Positions 15,017 through 22,267 of a DNA stretch of 22,267 nt are shown piece after piece. Position 1 is the stretch's first letter; the number at the start of each line of letters is the position of its first letter. A program made the translations under genes and the position numbers. Source of the DNA: Flavobacteriales bacterium (GTDB lineage: Bacteria; Bacteroidota; Bacteroidia; Flavobacteriales; Flavobacteriaceae); assembly GCA_003229235.1 (NCBI GenBank), contig QIIH01000336.1, positions 1 through 22,267 on the forward strand. Direction: 5' to 3'. The notes beneath the pieces were generated by a model. That model saw only the letters and a list, made by a program, of their open reading frames with translations. It did not search any database and was not told where the DNA came from.

Positions 15017-15538
15017 ATGAATCTAAAACATTTAAAAGCTTCCATTTTTGTTGTCGTTTTAAGCTGGACAGGGGTCACTGCTACTGCACAAACACAACAA
15101 TCGGATTTTTGGAATCACGTTCGTTTTGGAGGAGGTATTGGACTTAGTTTTGGAGATGGTTTTTTTAGCGGAACCCTTGCTCCTAGTGCTATTTATAGTT
15201 TTAACGATCAGTTTTCTTTAGGAATTGGTCTTAATGGATCCTACAATAGTTTAGAAGACAATTATAACTCGACCATTATAGGGGTAAGTTTTTTATCGCT
15301 CTATAATGTTATTCCAGAAATTCAACTTTCGGCAGAATTTGAACAATTAAATGTGACTCGTAACTACGACGACAGACTAAATCTGCCCAACGAAACCTAT
15401 TGGTACCCTGCACTATTTCTTGGCGCGGGTTATAGTAGTCGCAATGTTACTTTTGGGATTCGTTTTGACGTACTCTACGACGACCGCCGGAGTATTTACG
15501 CAAACCCGTGGGCTCCCTTTGTACGGGTGTACTTTTAA
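15017..15538 (+). CDS. small outer-membrane beta-barrel protein (hypothetical)
   Basis: This 173-residue protein has a signal peptide (cleavage after about residue 25, ATA-Q), then alternating aromatic and polar residues with many Gly and turns (FGGGIGLSFGDGF, SFNDQFSLGIGLNGSY, ALFLGAGYSS), and ends in FVRVYF with a C-terminal Phe. These are marks of an eight-strand-like outer-membrane barrel. From memory, relatives of this gene beside sucA in flavobacteria are often labelled 'alpha-ketoglutarate decarboxylase'. That label looks like a naming error passed on from the neighbouring gene, since no thiamine-diphosphate or enzyme motif is present and the protein is exported. It is divergent from sucA and convergent with the polyprenyl synthase gene; the two stop codons overlap. 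Function unknown. Confidence 0.8.
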   Translation: MNLKHLKASIFVVVLSWTGVTATAQTQQSDFWNHVRFGGGIGLSFGDGFFSGTLAPSAIYSFNDQFSLGIGLNGSYNSLEDNYNSTIIGVSFLSLYNVIPEIQLSAEFEQLNVTRNYDDRLNLPNETYWYPALFLGAGYSSRNVTFGIRFDVLYDDRRSIYANPWAPFVRVYF

Positions 15539-16509
15539 ACCGTTCGATTCATGAGCAAAGCTCCAAAATCACGGAGCTTCTCTTTATTTGCCGGCAAAAT
15601 ATTTATTGTCTCTAAGGTTGCGAACGCTTTTTTGGTATATCGTGCTATTTCGTCCTTTGTTGCTAAGGCAGCGCCAGAACTTCTAAAAATTTCTTTTACA
15701 GTAGTGATTTTTTCTTGAGCGTCATTTGGACTCTGACTATAAAGTTCTTCTAATATCTCTCGCTGCCGGCCATTACTTAATTTTAGCGCAGTTAAATACA
15801 AAAAGGTTTTCTTGTTCGATATAATATCGCCTCCAACTTGCTTCCCGAAAGTCTCTGGATCTCCAAAGGCATCTAAATAGTCGTCTTGTAACTGAAACGC
15901 TATCCCTAAATACCTTCCAAAATTATAAATTCTCTGGCTACACTCTTCCGAAGCATTGGCAACCACGGCACCCATCTTCATGGCTGCTCCTAACAATACA
16001 GCCGTTTTGTAATCAATCATTTTGATGTACTCGGGTAGGCCAACATCGTTTCTGGTTTCGAAATCGATATCCAGTTGTTGCCCTTCACATACTTCTAAAG
16101 CAGTCTTGCTAAAAAGCATCGCCAACTTTCTAAAAACTTCTGGCGGATAGTGTTCAAAATATTGATAGGCCAAAATAAGCATGGCATCACCAGAAAGAAT
16201 TCCGGTGTTCAAATTCCACTTGGTATGAACGGTTTGATTTCCGCGACGCAATGGCGCCTCGTCCATAATATCGTCGTGAATCAAGGAGAAGTTGTGAAAT
16301 ACCTCTATCGCAATGGCCGCATTCATCGCTTCTTTATAATCGTGGTCAAAAAAATCGCAAGAGATAAGCGTTAATACTGGGCGAAGCCGTTTGCCGCCTA
16401 ACGACATTATATACCTGATTGGATCGTATAAACTATCCGGTTGTTTATTGCTTGCAACTGTTTTAAGATGCCCTAAAAATGCGTCTTGATACTTAGTAAC
16501 CAAATTCAT
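15535..16509 (-). CDS. polyprenyl (geranylgeranyl/farnesyl-type) diphosphate synthase
   Basis: This 324-residue all-helical trans-prenyltransferase condenses isopentenyl diphosphate with an allylic diphosphate. Both Asp-rich motifs are intact: D79-D80-I-M-D83 followed by RRG (88-90), and D209-D210-Y-L-D213 after FQLQ. GGKRLRP (38-44) binds isopentenyl diphosphate. The first motif has no two-residue insertion, and Phe74 is five residues before it, a place where an aromatic residue limits chain length, so a short product (C15-C20) for carotenoids or quinone side chains is inferred, not proven. No signal peptide. The gene is divergent from the efflux operon and tail-to-tail with the outer-membrane protein gene. 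Its ATG lies only a few bases from the -7 box. Confidence 0.92.
   Translation of the reverse strand: MNLVTKYQDAFLGHLKTVASNKQPDSLYDPIRYIMSLGGKRLRPVLTLISCDFFDHDYKEAMNAAIAIEVFHNFSLIHDDIMDEAPLRRGNQTVHTKWNLNTGILSGDAMLILAYQYFEHYPPEVFRKLAMLFSKTALEVCEGQQLDIDFETRNDVGLPEYIKMIDYKTAVLLGAAMKMGAVVANASEECSQRIYNFGRYLGIAFQLQDDYLDAFGDPETFGKQVGGDIISNKKTFLYLTALKLSNGRQREILEELYSQSPNDAQEKITTVKEIFRSSGAALATKDEIARYTKKAFATLETINILPANKEKLRDFGALLMNRTV
15558..15588 (+). terminator. possible terminator for the outer-membrane protein gene, inside the convergent gene
   Basis: AAGCTCC (15558-15564) and GGAGCTT (15573-15579) form a perfect 7-bp stem with an 8-base loop, followed by CTCTTTATTT. It begins 20 bases past the plus-strand stop codon and so lies within the last codons of the minus-strand prenyl synthase gene. 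The T-run is interrupted, which lowers confidence. Confidence 0.4.
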
Positions 16510-16513
16510 TTCG

Positions 16514-16521
16514 CAAAAATA
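16514..16521 (-). promoter_or_regulatory. candidate -7 box of the prenyl synthase promoter
   Basis: The minus strand reads TATTTTTG, an exact TAnnTTTG match, ending five bases before the ATG. Transcription would start at or almost at the start codon, giving a leaderless or nearly leaderless mRNA. A TTTG 30 bases farther upstream (16552-16555) is too distant to be a standard -33 box. Confidence 0.4.
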
Positions 16522-16528
16522 ATATAAT

Positions 16529-16543
16529 TCCTACTATGTAGGA
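16529..16543. promoter_or_regulatory. palindrome upstream of the prenyl synthase gene
   Basis: TCCTAC-TAT-GTAGGA is a perfect 6-bp inverted repeat with a 3-base centre, placed just upstream of the candidate -7 box on the minus strand, where a regulator could act. The binding protein is unknown. Confidence 0.35.
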
Positions 16544-16604
16544 TTCCTAATCAAACTAAAATTATGCTAAATCGTCTCTATTAAGAAAATGTTAAAAAAC
16601 AATA

Positions 16605-16637
16605 AAACTTTAGAAACTTTTTAAGTTTCCAAAGTTT
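16605..16637. promoter_or_regulatory. 33-bp nested dyad, likely TetR operator
   Basis: The site reads AAACTTT-a-GAAACTT, centre TTT, AAGTTTC-c-AAAGTTT. Both the inner arms (16613-16619 and 16623-16629) and the outer arms (16605-16611 and 16631-16637) are perfect inverted repeats, so 28 of 33 bases are symmetric. The half-sites on each side are 9-10 bases apart. Its right edge is six bases before the -7 box of the tetR operon and it covers the -33 region, so binding should block transcription. Autorepression by the adjacent TetR protein is the natural reading. Confidence 0.75.
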
Positions 16638-16643
16638 CCTTTG

Positions 16644-16651
16644 TACTTTTG
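16644..16651 (+). promoter_or_regulatory. -7 box of the tetR efflux operon
   Basis: TACTTTTG matches TAnnTTTG exactly, six bases past the dyad. Transcription should start around 16656-16660, which leaves GTG 16673 as the first usable start codon and rules out TTG 16649, which lies inside this box. Confidence 0.6.
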
Positions 16652-16672
16652 CCCCTGATTTATACAATAATT

Positions 16673-17269
16673 GTGAAGAATTTAATAGTAGAAAAATCGT
16701 CAGAAATGTTCTTAAATTTTGGGTTTAAGAGCGTTACCATGGACGATATTGCCTCCGAAATGGGCATTTCTAAAAAGACCATCTATGTGCATTTTTCTAA
16801 CAAAGCCAAGCTCGTAGATGCGGTTTCTTTTTATTTATTCGATAGAATCTGTGCAGGACTCGACACAATTTGCGAGGCAAGCATCAACCCTATCAAAGAG
16901 CTGTACGATATTAAGATGTTTGTAATGGAACATCTTAAAAGCGAAAAAGCATCACCTCAATATCAGCTTAAAAAGTATTATCCAGAAACCTATAAAAAAC
17001 TGCATCTCAAACAATTTGAAAAGATGCATGGATCTGTACAAGAAAGCCTGCAAAGAGGAATTAATACCGAGCTTTTTAGAGAGAACATCGATGTAGATTT
17101 TATCGCTCGAATGTATTTTAATGGAATGATGGGAATAAAAGATAACGGCATCTTTCCTACTGAACTTTTTACATATAAATATTTAATAGAAAGCTATCTA
17201 GAATATCACTTGCGTGCAATTGTCACGCCAAAAGGAATGACCATACTCAACAAATTTATAACCGCCTAA
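16673..17269 (+). CDS. TetR family repressor of the efflux operon
   Basis: This 198-residue TetR-type regulator has an N-terminal helix-turn-helix at residues 22-41 (TMDDIASEMGISKKTIYVHF), the classic TetR pattern, and an all-helical ligand and dimer domain behind it. GTG 16673 is chosen as start: it gives MKNLIVEKSSEMF, the usual distance to the helix-turn-helix, and lies downstream of the expected transcription start. A TTG at 16649 would overlap the -7 box. It is the first gene of tetR-tolC-mfp-rnd (2-base gap to tolC) and lies next to a 33-bp dyad, so it probably represses its own operon until an inducer, not identifiable here, binds. Confidence 0.92.
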   Translation: MKNLIVEKSSEMFLNFGFKSVTMDDIASEMGISKKTIYVHFSNKAKLVDAVSFYLFDRICAGLDTICEASINPIKELYDIKMFVMEHLKSEKASPQYQLKKYYPETYKKLHLKQFEKMHGSVQESLQRGINTELFRENIDVDFIARMYFNGMMGIKDNGIFPTELFTYKYLIESYLEYHLRAIVTPKGMTILNKFITA

Positions 17270-17271
17270 TT

Positions 17272-18645
17272 ATGATACAAAAATTTATACTTTGTATTAC
17301 AACCCTTGCTACACTGGCCCAAGTACCGGCCTTTGCTCAGCAATACTCTTTTACTCTCGACGAAGCCGTGAGCTTTGCAATAGACAGTAACTATACTGCC
17401 ATGAATGCGCGGCGTGATATAGCCATTGCGTTAAAGCAAAAGTGGGAGACCATTGCATCAGGTTTGCCTCAAATTAGTGCAGGGATAGGGTACAATTACA
17501 ATATCAAACAACCAGTAACATTGCTTCCTGCAGAAATTACAGGAGGCCCTCCAGGCACTTTTGTTCCCGTTACCTTTGGGACACAACAAAATACAAATGC
17601 CGTAGCTACGCTGAATCAACTCATTTTTGACGGAAGCTATCTAGTAGGTTTGCAAGCAACTCGCACTTTTTTAGATTTTTCAGAAAATGCTGCCGAAAAA
17701 ACAAACCTTGAGGTTCGCAAAGGTGTTATTAATGCCTACGGAAGTGTATTATTAGCGCGAGAATTGATAGACATCTTCAAGAAAAACGAAAGTGCTTTAG
17801 AAAAAAATATTTTCGAAACTCGCCAGACTTTCGAGAATGGTCTTGCCGAAGAAGAAAGTGTAGAACAGCTTGAAATTACGTTGATCGAAATTGTCACACA
17901 ACTCAGCAACGCGCGTCGTGCTCATATTATTGCAAGACAAATGTTTAATGTGGCTTTAGGAATACCTGTCGAGAGTGATGTAATTTTTAATGACGACTTA
18001 AACAGCCTAACGCAAGAAAACATCTCACTAGAATTATTAGATGCTCCGTTAAATGTAGAAAATAACATTGATTACAAAATTGCTAACAACTTAACCGAAC
18101 AGCGCAATTTGGAGGTGAAATTAGCAAAGAGCCGTGCCTTACCTGTGTTAAGCGCATTTGTAAACTATGGCACCCAGGCAAACGACAATACATTTAATTT
18201 TTTAAACAGCAATCAGCGGTGGTTTCAATCTTCTCTTTTAGGTGTTAATATGGACATTCCCATATTTAGCAGTGGGATGCGCAGCGCAGCTACTCAACAA
18301 AGAAAAATTGAATTAGAAAAAGCAGAAACACAGCTAGAAGAAACTATTCAAAATGTAATACTTGAGCTCAATTCTGCTAAAAGCAATTATCAATTTGCGG
18401 TAGAAAAATTTGAAAACTCGAAAAAGAGTTTGGCCCTGGCTGAGCGAATTGAAAACAAAAACGAAATAAAATTTACCGAAGGATTATCGAGCAGTTTCGA
18501 CCTGCGACTTGCACAAAGACAATTATATACGGCACAGCAAATATATTTTGACGCTATGTTAGATGTAATTAACGCAAAAGCCAATTTAGAAACTGTACTT
18601 AATATTCCGCAGCTTAGAATAACTGCCGATTCTTTAAACGATTAA
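17272..18645 (+). CDS. TolC family outer-membrane efflux protein
   Basis: This 457-residue outer-membrane factor has a signal peptide at residues 1-22 (cleavage AFA-Q) and two outer-membrane efflux protein (OEP) repeats of long alpha-helices with beta segments, such as YTAMNARRDIAIALKQKWET and a second copy around SRALPVLSAFVNYG. These form the trimeric channel and tunnel. The size is normal for the family. Two bases separate it from tetR and two from the adaptor gene, so the four genes form a tight operon. It should dock to the adaptor and RND pump to carry substrates across the outer membrane. Confidence 0.93.
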   Translation: MIQKFILCITTLATLAQVPAFAQQYSFTLDEAVSFAIDSNYTAMNARRDIAIALKQKWETIASGLPQISAGIGYNYNIKQPVTLLPAEITGGPPGTFVPVTFGTQQNTNAVATLNQLIFDGSYLVGLQATRTFLDFSENAAEKTNLEVRKGVINAYGSVLLARELIDIFKKNESALEKNIFETRQTFENGLAEEESVEQLEITLIEIVTQLSNARRAHIIARQMFNVALGIPVESDVIFNDDLNSLTQENISLELLDAPLNVENNIDYKIANNLTEQRNLEVKLAKSRALPVLSAFVNYGTQANDNTFNFLNSNQRWFQSSLLGVNMDIPIFSSGMRSAATQQRKIELEKAETQLEETIQNVILELNSAKSNYQFAVEKFENSKKSLALAERIENKNEIKFTEGLSSSFDLRLAQRQLYTAQQIYFDAMLDVINAKANLETVLNIPQLRITADSLND

Positions 18646-18647
18646 AA

Positions 18648-19841
18648 ATGCTTACAAAAAAATTGACCAAAATGAAATATATCCTAACCACATTAATTGC
18701 TGCTGCTGTACTTATTTCTTGTGCAAATGAAGCTACTAAATCTCTCGACGAAGTAATAAACTCTGGCGATTTGGAAGCCTTGCGCACCAAAAAGGAAGAA
18801 GTACTAGTCTCTTACGACAGTATTGCCAATATTTTAGGGCAATTAGATGTCGCTATTTCTATAAAAGACACTTTAAAAAGGTTGCCATTGGTAACAACTT
18901 ATACGGTAAAAGACACTTTATTTGAGCATTTTATCGACATCCAAGGAAACGTAGATACCGATCAAAATATCCTAATCTACCCAGAGTATCAAGGAACCTT
19001 ACTTCGGTTGTATGTAAAAGAAGGGCAGCGTGTAAGTAAAGGGCAAGTGTTAGCAAAAATAGACGACGGTGGTTTGTCTAGCCAAGTTGCACAAATAGAA
19101 ACCCAATACCAATTAGCCAAGACAACCTACGAGAGACAACAGCGTCTTTGGGAGCAAAAAATTGGGAGCGAAATTCAATATTTGCAGGCTAAATCTAATA
19201 TGGAAGGTTTAAAAAGTTCTGTCGCCCAAATCAATTCACAACTAGCCCGAACTACCGTTCGCGCTCCCTTTAGTGGTGAGATTGATCAAATCGTAACAGA
19301 GCAAGGACAAGTGGTTTCGCCAGGCGGAATGGCCATTATGAGAATTGTAAATCTTAGCGATATGTATGTAAAAGCATCTGTCCCCGAGAACTACATAACT
19401 TCAATAACTGTGGGTTCTACTGTAAAGGTCACACTTCCTGCTTTAAACATGCAAGTAAACGGAAAGGTGAAAACAGTGGGTAACTATATTAACCCTAACA
19501 ACAGAACCTTCGAAATAGAAATAGATCTTCCTAATCAAGACAATGCGATTAAGCCTAATCTGGTTGCAAAATTAGAGATAAACAACTATAGTAATGTAGC
19601 TGCACAGCTTATTCCTACCAATGTTATTCAGGAGAACTCTCGAGGCGAAAAGTATGTATTTGTTGTGAGTGATATTACAGGAGACGAAGCGACTGTAACA
19701 CGAACCCAAATAGAGACAGGCTTAAAGTTTAAAGGGCAAGTAGAAGTTTTAAAAGGCTTAAAAGATGGCGATGTGATTGTAAAAGCAGGAGCACTTACCC
19801 TAAAAGATGGTTACAAAATAAAAATTAAGTCTACCAAATAA
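18648..19841 (+). CDS. RND efflux periplasmic adaptor (membrane fusion protein), lipoprotein
   Basis: This 397-residue adaptor is a lipoprotein: the lipobox LISC places the lipidated Cys at residue 25 from ATG 18648. ATG 18672 (residue 9) would give a more standard signal and is equally possible. After a predicted coiled-coil stretch (about 40-66), which is not usual at this place in AcrA, come the two halves of the lipoyl domain (LYVKEGQRVSKGQVLAKIDD at 121-140 and RAPFSGEIDQIV at 205-216) around an alpha-hairpin (about 145-200). Beta-barrel and membrane-proximal domains follow to the C-terminus. It bridges the RND pump and TolC. It is 2 bases from tolC and 7 bases from the pump gene. Confidence 0.93.
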   Translation: MLTKKLTKMKYILTTLIAAAVLISCANEATKSLDEVINSGDLEALRTKKEEVLVSYDSIANILGQLDVAISIKDTLKRLPLVTTYTVKDTLFEHFIDIQGNVDTDQNILIYPEYQGTLLRLYVKEGQRVSKGQVLAKIDDGGLSSQVAQIETQYQLAKTTYERQQRLWEQKIGSEIQYLQAKSNMEGLKSSVAQINSQLARTTVRAPFSGEIDQIVTEQGQVVSPGGMAIMRIVNLSDMYVKASVPENYITSITVGSTVKVTLPALNMQVNGKVKTVGNYINPNNRTFEIEIDLPNQDNAIKPNLVAKLEINNYSNVAAQLIPTNVIQENSRGEKYVFVVSDITGDEATVTRTQIETGLKFKGQVEVLKGLKDGDVIVKAGALTLKDGYKIKIKSTK

Positions 19842-19848
19842 TAGTAAA

Positions 19849-22267
19849 ATGGAGCAAAAGAAAAAATACTTTGGCCTTTCTAATTGGGCTATAGACAACA
19901 AAATGACCACTTTCGTGCTCATTGCGATAGTGCTCATTGGTGGCTTGATGTCTTATCTAGGTTTACCTAGAGAAGCTTTCCCTGAGATTATTGAATCAAA
20001 GATTTATGTAAGCTCAGTATTTCCTGGCAATGCAGCAGAAGATGTAGAGAAGCTTATCACAAAACCTCTTGAAGAGGAGTTAAACGATATTTCTGGGGTG
20101 ACCAAAATCACCTCTAATTCGTTGCAGGATTATTCGATGATTAATGTCGAATTTGAAGAGTCAATTACGCCAGAAGAAGCTAAAGTTAGAGTTAAAGACA
20201 AGCTAGACGCGGTAAAGGCTCAACAAGATTGGCCAACCATTGATGGGGGTGTTAAGGTAGAGCCTAATGCTTTCGATTTAAATATGTCGGAGCTTACTCC
20301 TATTGCACAAATCAACTTAAAAGGCGATTATACGAGTGAGCAATTAAAGGAGTTTGCAGAAGACCTTCAAGACAAGATCGAAGATTTACCCGAAATTAAA
20401 GAAGCAACGCTTTTAGGGGTACAAGACAAAGAGGTTGAGGTCGCTGTAGATGTGTATAAAATGTCTGCCGCCAATGTTAGCCTTAATCAAATTATACAAG
20501 CCATTCAGAACGAAAATGTAACCATTTCTGGTGGGAATGTGATCGAAAATGGCCTACGACGAAACATTAGAGTTATTGGAGAAATTGACACTCCTACCGA
20601 CCTCGAAAGCATTGTGGTTAAAGAAGATGGCGGCGTTGTTTTACTACGTGATGTAGCCAGTGTTAATTTTAGAGAAAAAGACAAAACCACATACGCCCGT
20701 GAGTATGGTGAAACTGTGGTAATGCTTAGTATCAAGAAAAAGAGTGGTGAAAATATGATTGCCGCCATGGAAAAAGTTAACGAGATAATCGAGGAGGCAA
20801 AAGGCACTTATTTGCCAGAAGATCTAGACCTTTCTATCGCGAGCGACCAGTCTACTCGTACAAAGGCTCAAGTTTCTGAACTAGAAAACAGTATCATCTT
20901 TGGGGTGATTCTCGTAGTAAGTGTGTTAATGTTCTTTTTAGGCTTCAGAAATGCCTTATTTGTGGGAATCGCTATCCCGTTATCGATTTTATTATCGTTC
21001 TTAATTTTACCAATCGTAGGTGGGTTTATTGGGGTGAGTATTACACTTAATACCATGGTACTGTTTGCAACTGTTATGGGGCTAGGAATGCTTGTTGATA
21101 ACGGTATTGTAGTTGTAGAGAACGTGTATCGACTCATGGACGAAGGCGTGCCCAGACTAGAAGCGGCTAAACAAGGTGTAGGCGAAATAGCCTGGCCAAT
21201 TATTGCCTCGACAGGAACTACTTTGGCAGCATTTTTACCCCTGGGCTTTTGGCCTGGAATTATGGGTAAGTTTATGATTTACTTCCCGCTAACGTTAGCA
21301 ACTGTATTGTTCTCGTCGCTGTTTGTGGCCTTGGTAATAAACTCTATGTTAACCTCGGTATTTATGAAAACCGAGGAGGGTGAAATCTCAAAAAAGAGCC
21401 TTATAAGAATCTCTGGTGCCTTAGTAGTTTTAGGAGCATTAATGATTATTTCTGGGCTTACAGAGACCAGCATTATCTTTAAAGTACTTGGAGGATTGAT
21501 TTTAGCAGTGGCAGCGGTTATGAGCTTTATTGGCTGGAAAAACCGTTCGAAAACTGGACTGCTTAAAAAAGGTTTTGGTTTATTGGCCATAGGCGTCTTA
21601 TTCACCTTTATTGGAGCCGTTGGAGGGCCTAATGCGTTTATTGGTTTCGGAAACCTATTTGTTTTTATCGCCTTGTTGTTGTGGTTCTTTAAATACGTTT
21701 TGGTACCAGGCTCTAAAAAGTTTCAATATAAATGGATGCCAGCCTTAGAGCGTTGGTATAAAAAGTTTTTAGGCAACACCCTTAAAGGAAGTAATGCCTA
21801 TAAGTACGTTTTTGGGACCTTCGGATTGCTTATTATGTCTTTTGTTGTCTTCGCAATTGCGCAACCCAATGTATTGTTCTTTCCAGAAAATCAGCCCAAT
21901 CAGGCCATTGTATATATCGAGTATCCCGAAGGAACTGATATCGAAAAAACCAACGAAATTACAGCAGAAATTGAACAAAAAGTATTCGAAGTTTTAGACT
22001 TATATAAATATTCGGTAGATGGTGAGTCGTATAACTATATGGCAGAATCGATTATATCTCAAGTAGGCGAAGGTGCTGGTAACCCACAAACAGACGGCGC
22101 TTCTGCCAACGAGATGCCTCATAAAGGAAAGGTAACGGTACTCTTTAGAGAATTTAAATATAGATACGACAAAGAAGGCACCAAAGTAAGTAGCGCAGAC
22201 GTGCTAACCCAACTGCGTAAATCTGTAAAAGGGTATCCTGGAGTGAGTATTATTATCGACAAAGATG
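19849..22267 (+). CDS. RND efflux pump permease, 3' end beyond the window
   Basis: ATG 19849 opens a frame of 806 codons still open at the window edge; complete relatives exceed 1,000 residues. It is an inner-membrane proton-driven pump of the HAE1/AcrB type: first membrane span at about 19-39, periplasmic porter domain with EAFPEI and VFPGNAAEDVEKLITKPLEE, then a membrane block from about 345. The fourth-span motif is GLGMLVDNGIVVVEN, with Asp417 kept and Asn418 where AcrB has a second Asp. An unusual part is residues 513-624, between the first membrane block (ending NSMLTSVFM) and the amphipathic helix KWMPALERWYKKFL: it carries four extra hydrophobic segments (521-537, 542-562, 575-593, 597-619) that AcrB lacks. 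Substrates cannot be told from sequence. Confidence 0.93.
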   Translation, partial: MEQKKKYFGLSNWAIDNKMTTFVLIAIVLIGGLMSYLGLPREAFPEIIESKIYVSSVFPGNAAEDVEKLITKPLEEELNDISGVTKITSNSLQDYSMINVEFEESITPEEAKVRVKDKLDAVKAQQDWPTIDGGVKVEPNAFDLNMSELTPIAQINLKGDYTSEQLKEFAEDLQDKIEDLPEIKEATLLGVQDKEVEVAVDVYKMSAANVSLNQIIQAIQNENVTISGGNVIENGLRRNIRVIGEIDTPTDLESIVVKEDGGVVLLRDVASVNFREKDKTTYAREYGETVVMLSIKKKSGENMIAAMEKVNEIIEEAKGTYLPEDLDLSIASDQSTRTKAQVSELENSIIFGVILVVSVLMFFLGFRNALFVGIAIPLSILLSFLILPIVGGFIGVSITLNTMVLFATVMGLGMLVDNGIVVVENVYRLMDEGVPRLEAAKQGVGEIAWPIIASTGTTLAAFLPLGFWPGIMGKFMIYFPLTLATVLFSSLFVALVINSMLTSVFMKTEEGEISKKSLIRISGALVVLGALMIISGLTETSIIFKVLGGLILAVAAVMSFIGWKNRSKTGLLKKGFGLLAIGVLFTFIGAVGGPNAFIGFGNLFVFIALLLWFFKYVLVPGSKKFQYKWMPALERWYKKFLGNTLKGSNAYKYVFGTFGLLIMSFVVFAIAQPNVLFFPENQPNQAIVYIEYPEGTDIEKTNEITAEIEQKVFEVLDLYKYSVDGESYNYMAESIISQVGEGAGNPQTDGASANEMPHKGKVTVLFREFKYRYDKEGTKVSSADVLTQLRKSVKGYPGVSIIIDKD

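Noticed and set aside
16649..16672. TTG start giving an eight-residue longer TetR protein
   Set aside because: The TTG lies inside the TACTTTTG -7 box, upstream of any likely transcription start.
20505..21605. Minus-strand frames rich in Ser, Thr, Pro and Ile
   Set aside because: They are antisense to the RND permease, whose frame is continuous and family-typical.

Overview
The window reads as chromosomal DNA of a marine-type flavobacterium (Bacteroidota, Flavobacteriaceae). The reasons are AT-rich spacers; start codons preceded by A/T-rich leaders instead of Shine-Dalgarno sites; several -7 boxes of the Bacteroidota form TAnnTTTG; lipoprotein signals next to typical flavobacterial protein families; and a tRNA without an encoded CCA end. 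The species cannot be named from the sequence. There is no phage, integrase, transposase or CRISPR array.

Layout. (1) 1-2122: the tail of an upstream gene, then a DUF885 lipoprotein with a HEGxPGHH metal-site motif. (2) 2123-5092: a repeat-rich island holding a single gene, a class II Fic protein on the minus strand. It is surrounded by mosaic hairpin repeats, a 0.4 kb chain of hairpins with inverted ends, and an array of operator-like repeats over the fic promoter. (3) 5093-7104, minus strand: tRNA-Ser(GGA) with an apparently bulged acceptor stem, then tatD-ansA (TatD nuclease and type I asparaginase). (4) 7321-10649, plus strand: a retropepsin-like protein, a TPR sensor histidine kinase with a four-base overlap to a NarL-type response regulator, and an unannotated 34-residue single-span membrane protein, closed by a terminator that works both ways. 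(5) 10726-14700, minus strand: sucA-sucB, the E1 and E2 subunits of 2-oxoglutarate dehydrogenase. (6) 15017-16509: a small outer-membrane barrel protein, convergent with a polyprenyl synthase, with the two stop codons overlapping. (7) 16605-22267: a tripartite RND efflux operon, tetR-tolC-mfp-rnd, with 2-7 nt gaps, controlled by a 33-bp nested dyad at its promoter. The RND permease runs off the window.

How the genes fit together. Most of the window is housekeeping (TCA cycle, isoprenoids, tRNA, nucleotide and asparagine metabolism). The accessory parts are the fic island and the efflux operon. The strongest second-look items are the extra hydrophobic insertion with four predicted spans in the RND permease, the four-half-site TetR operator, the repeat mosaic whose hairpin stems carry compensatory changes, and the extra base in the tRNA-Ser acceptor stem. 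I did not find a clear candidate for a wholly new multi-gene system.
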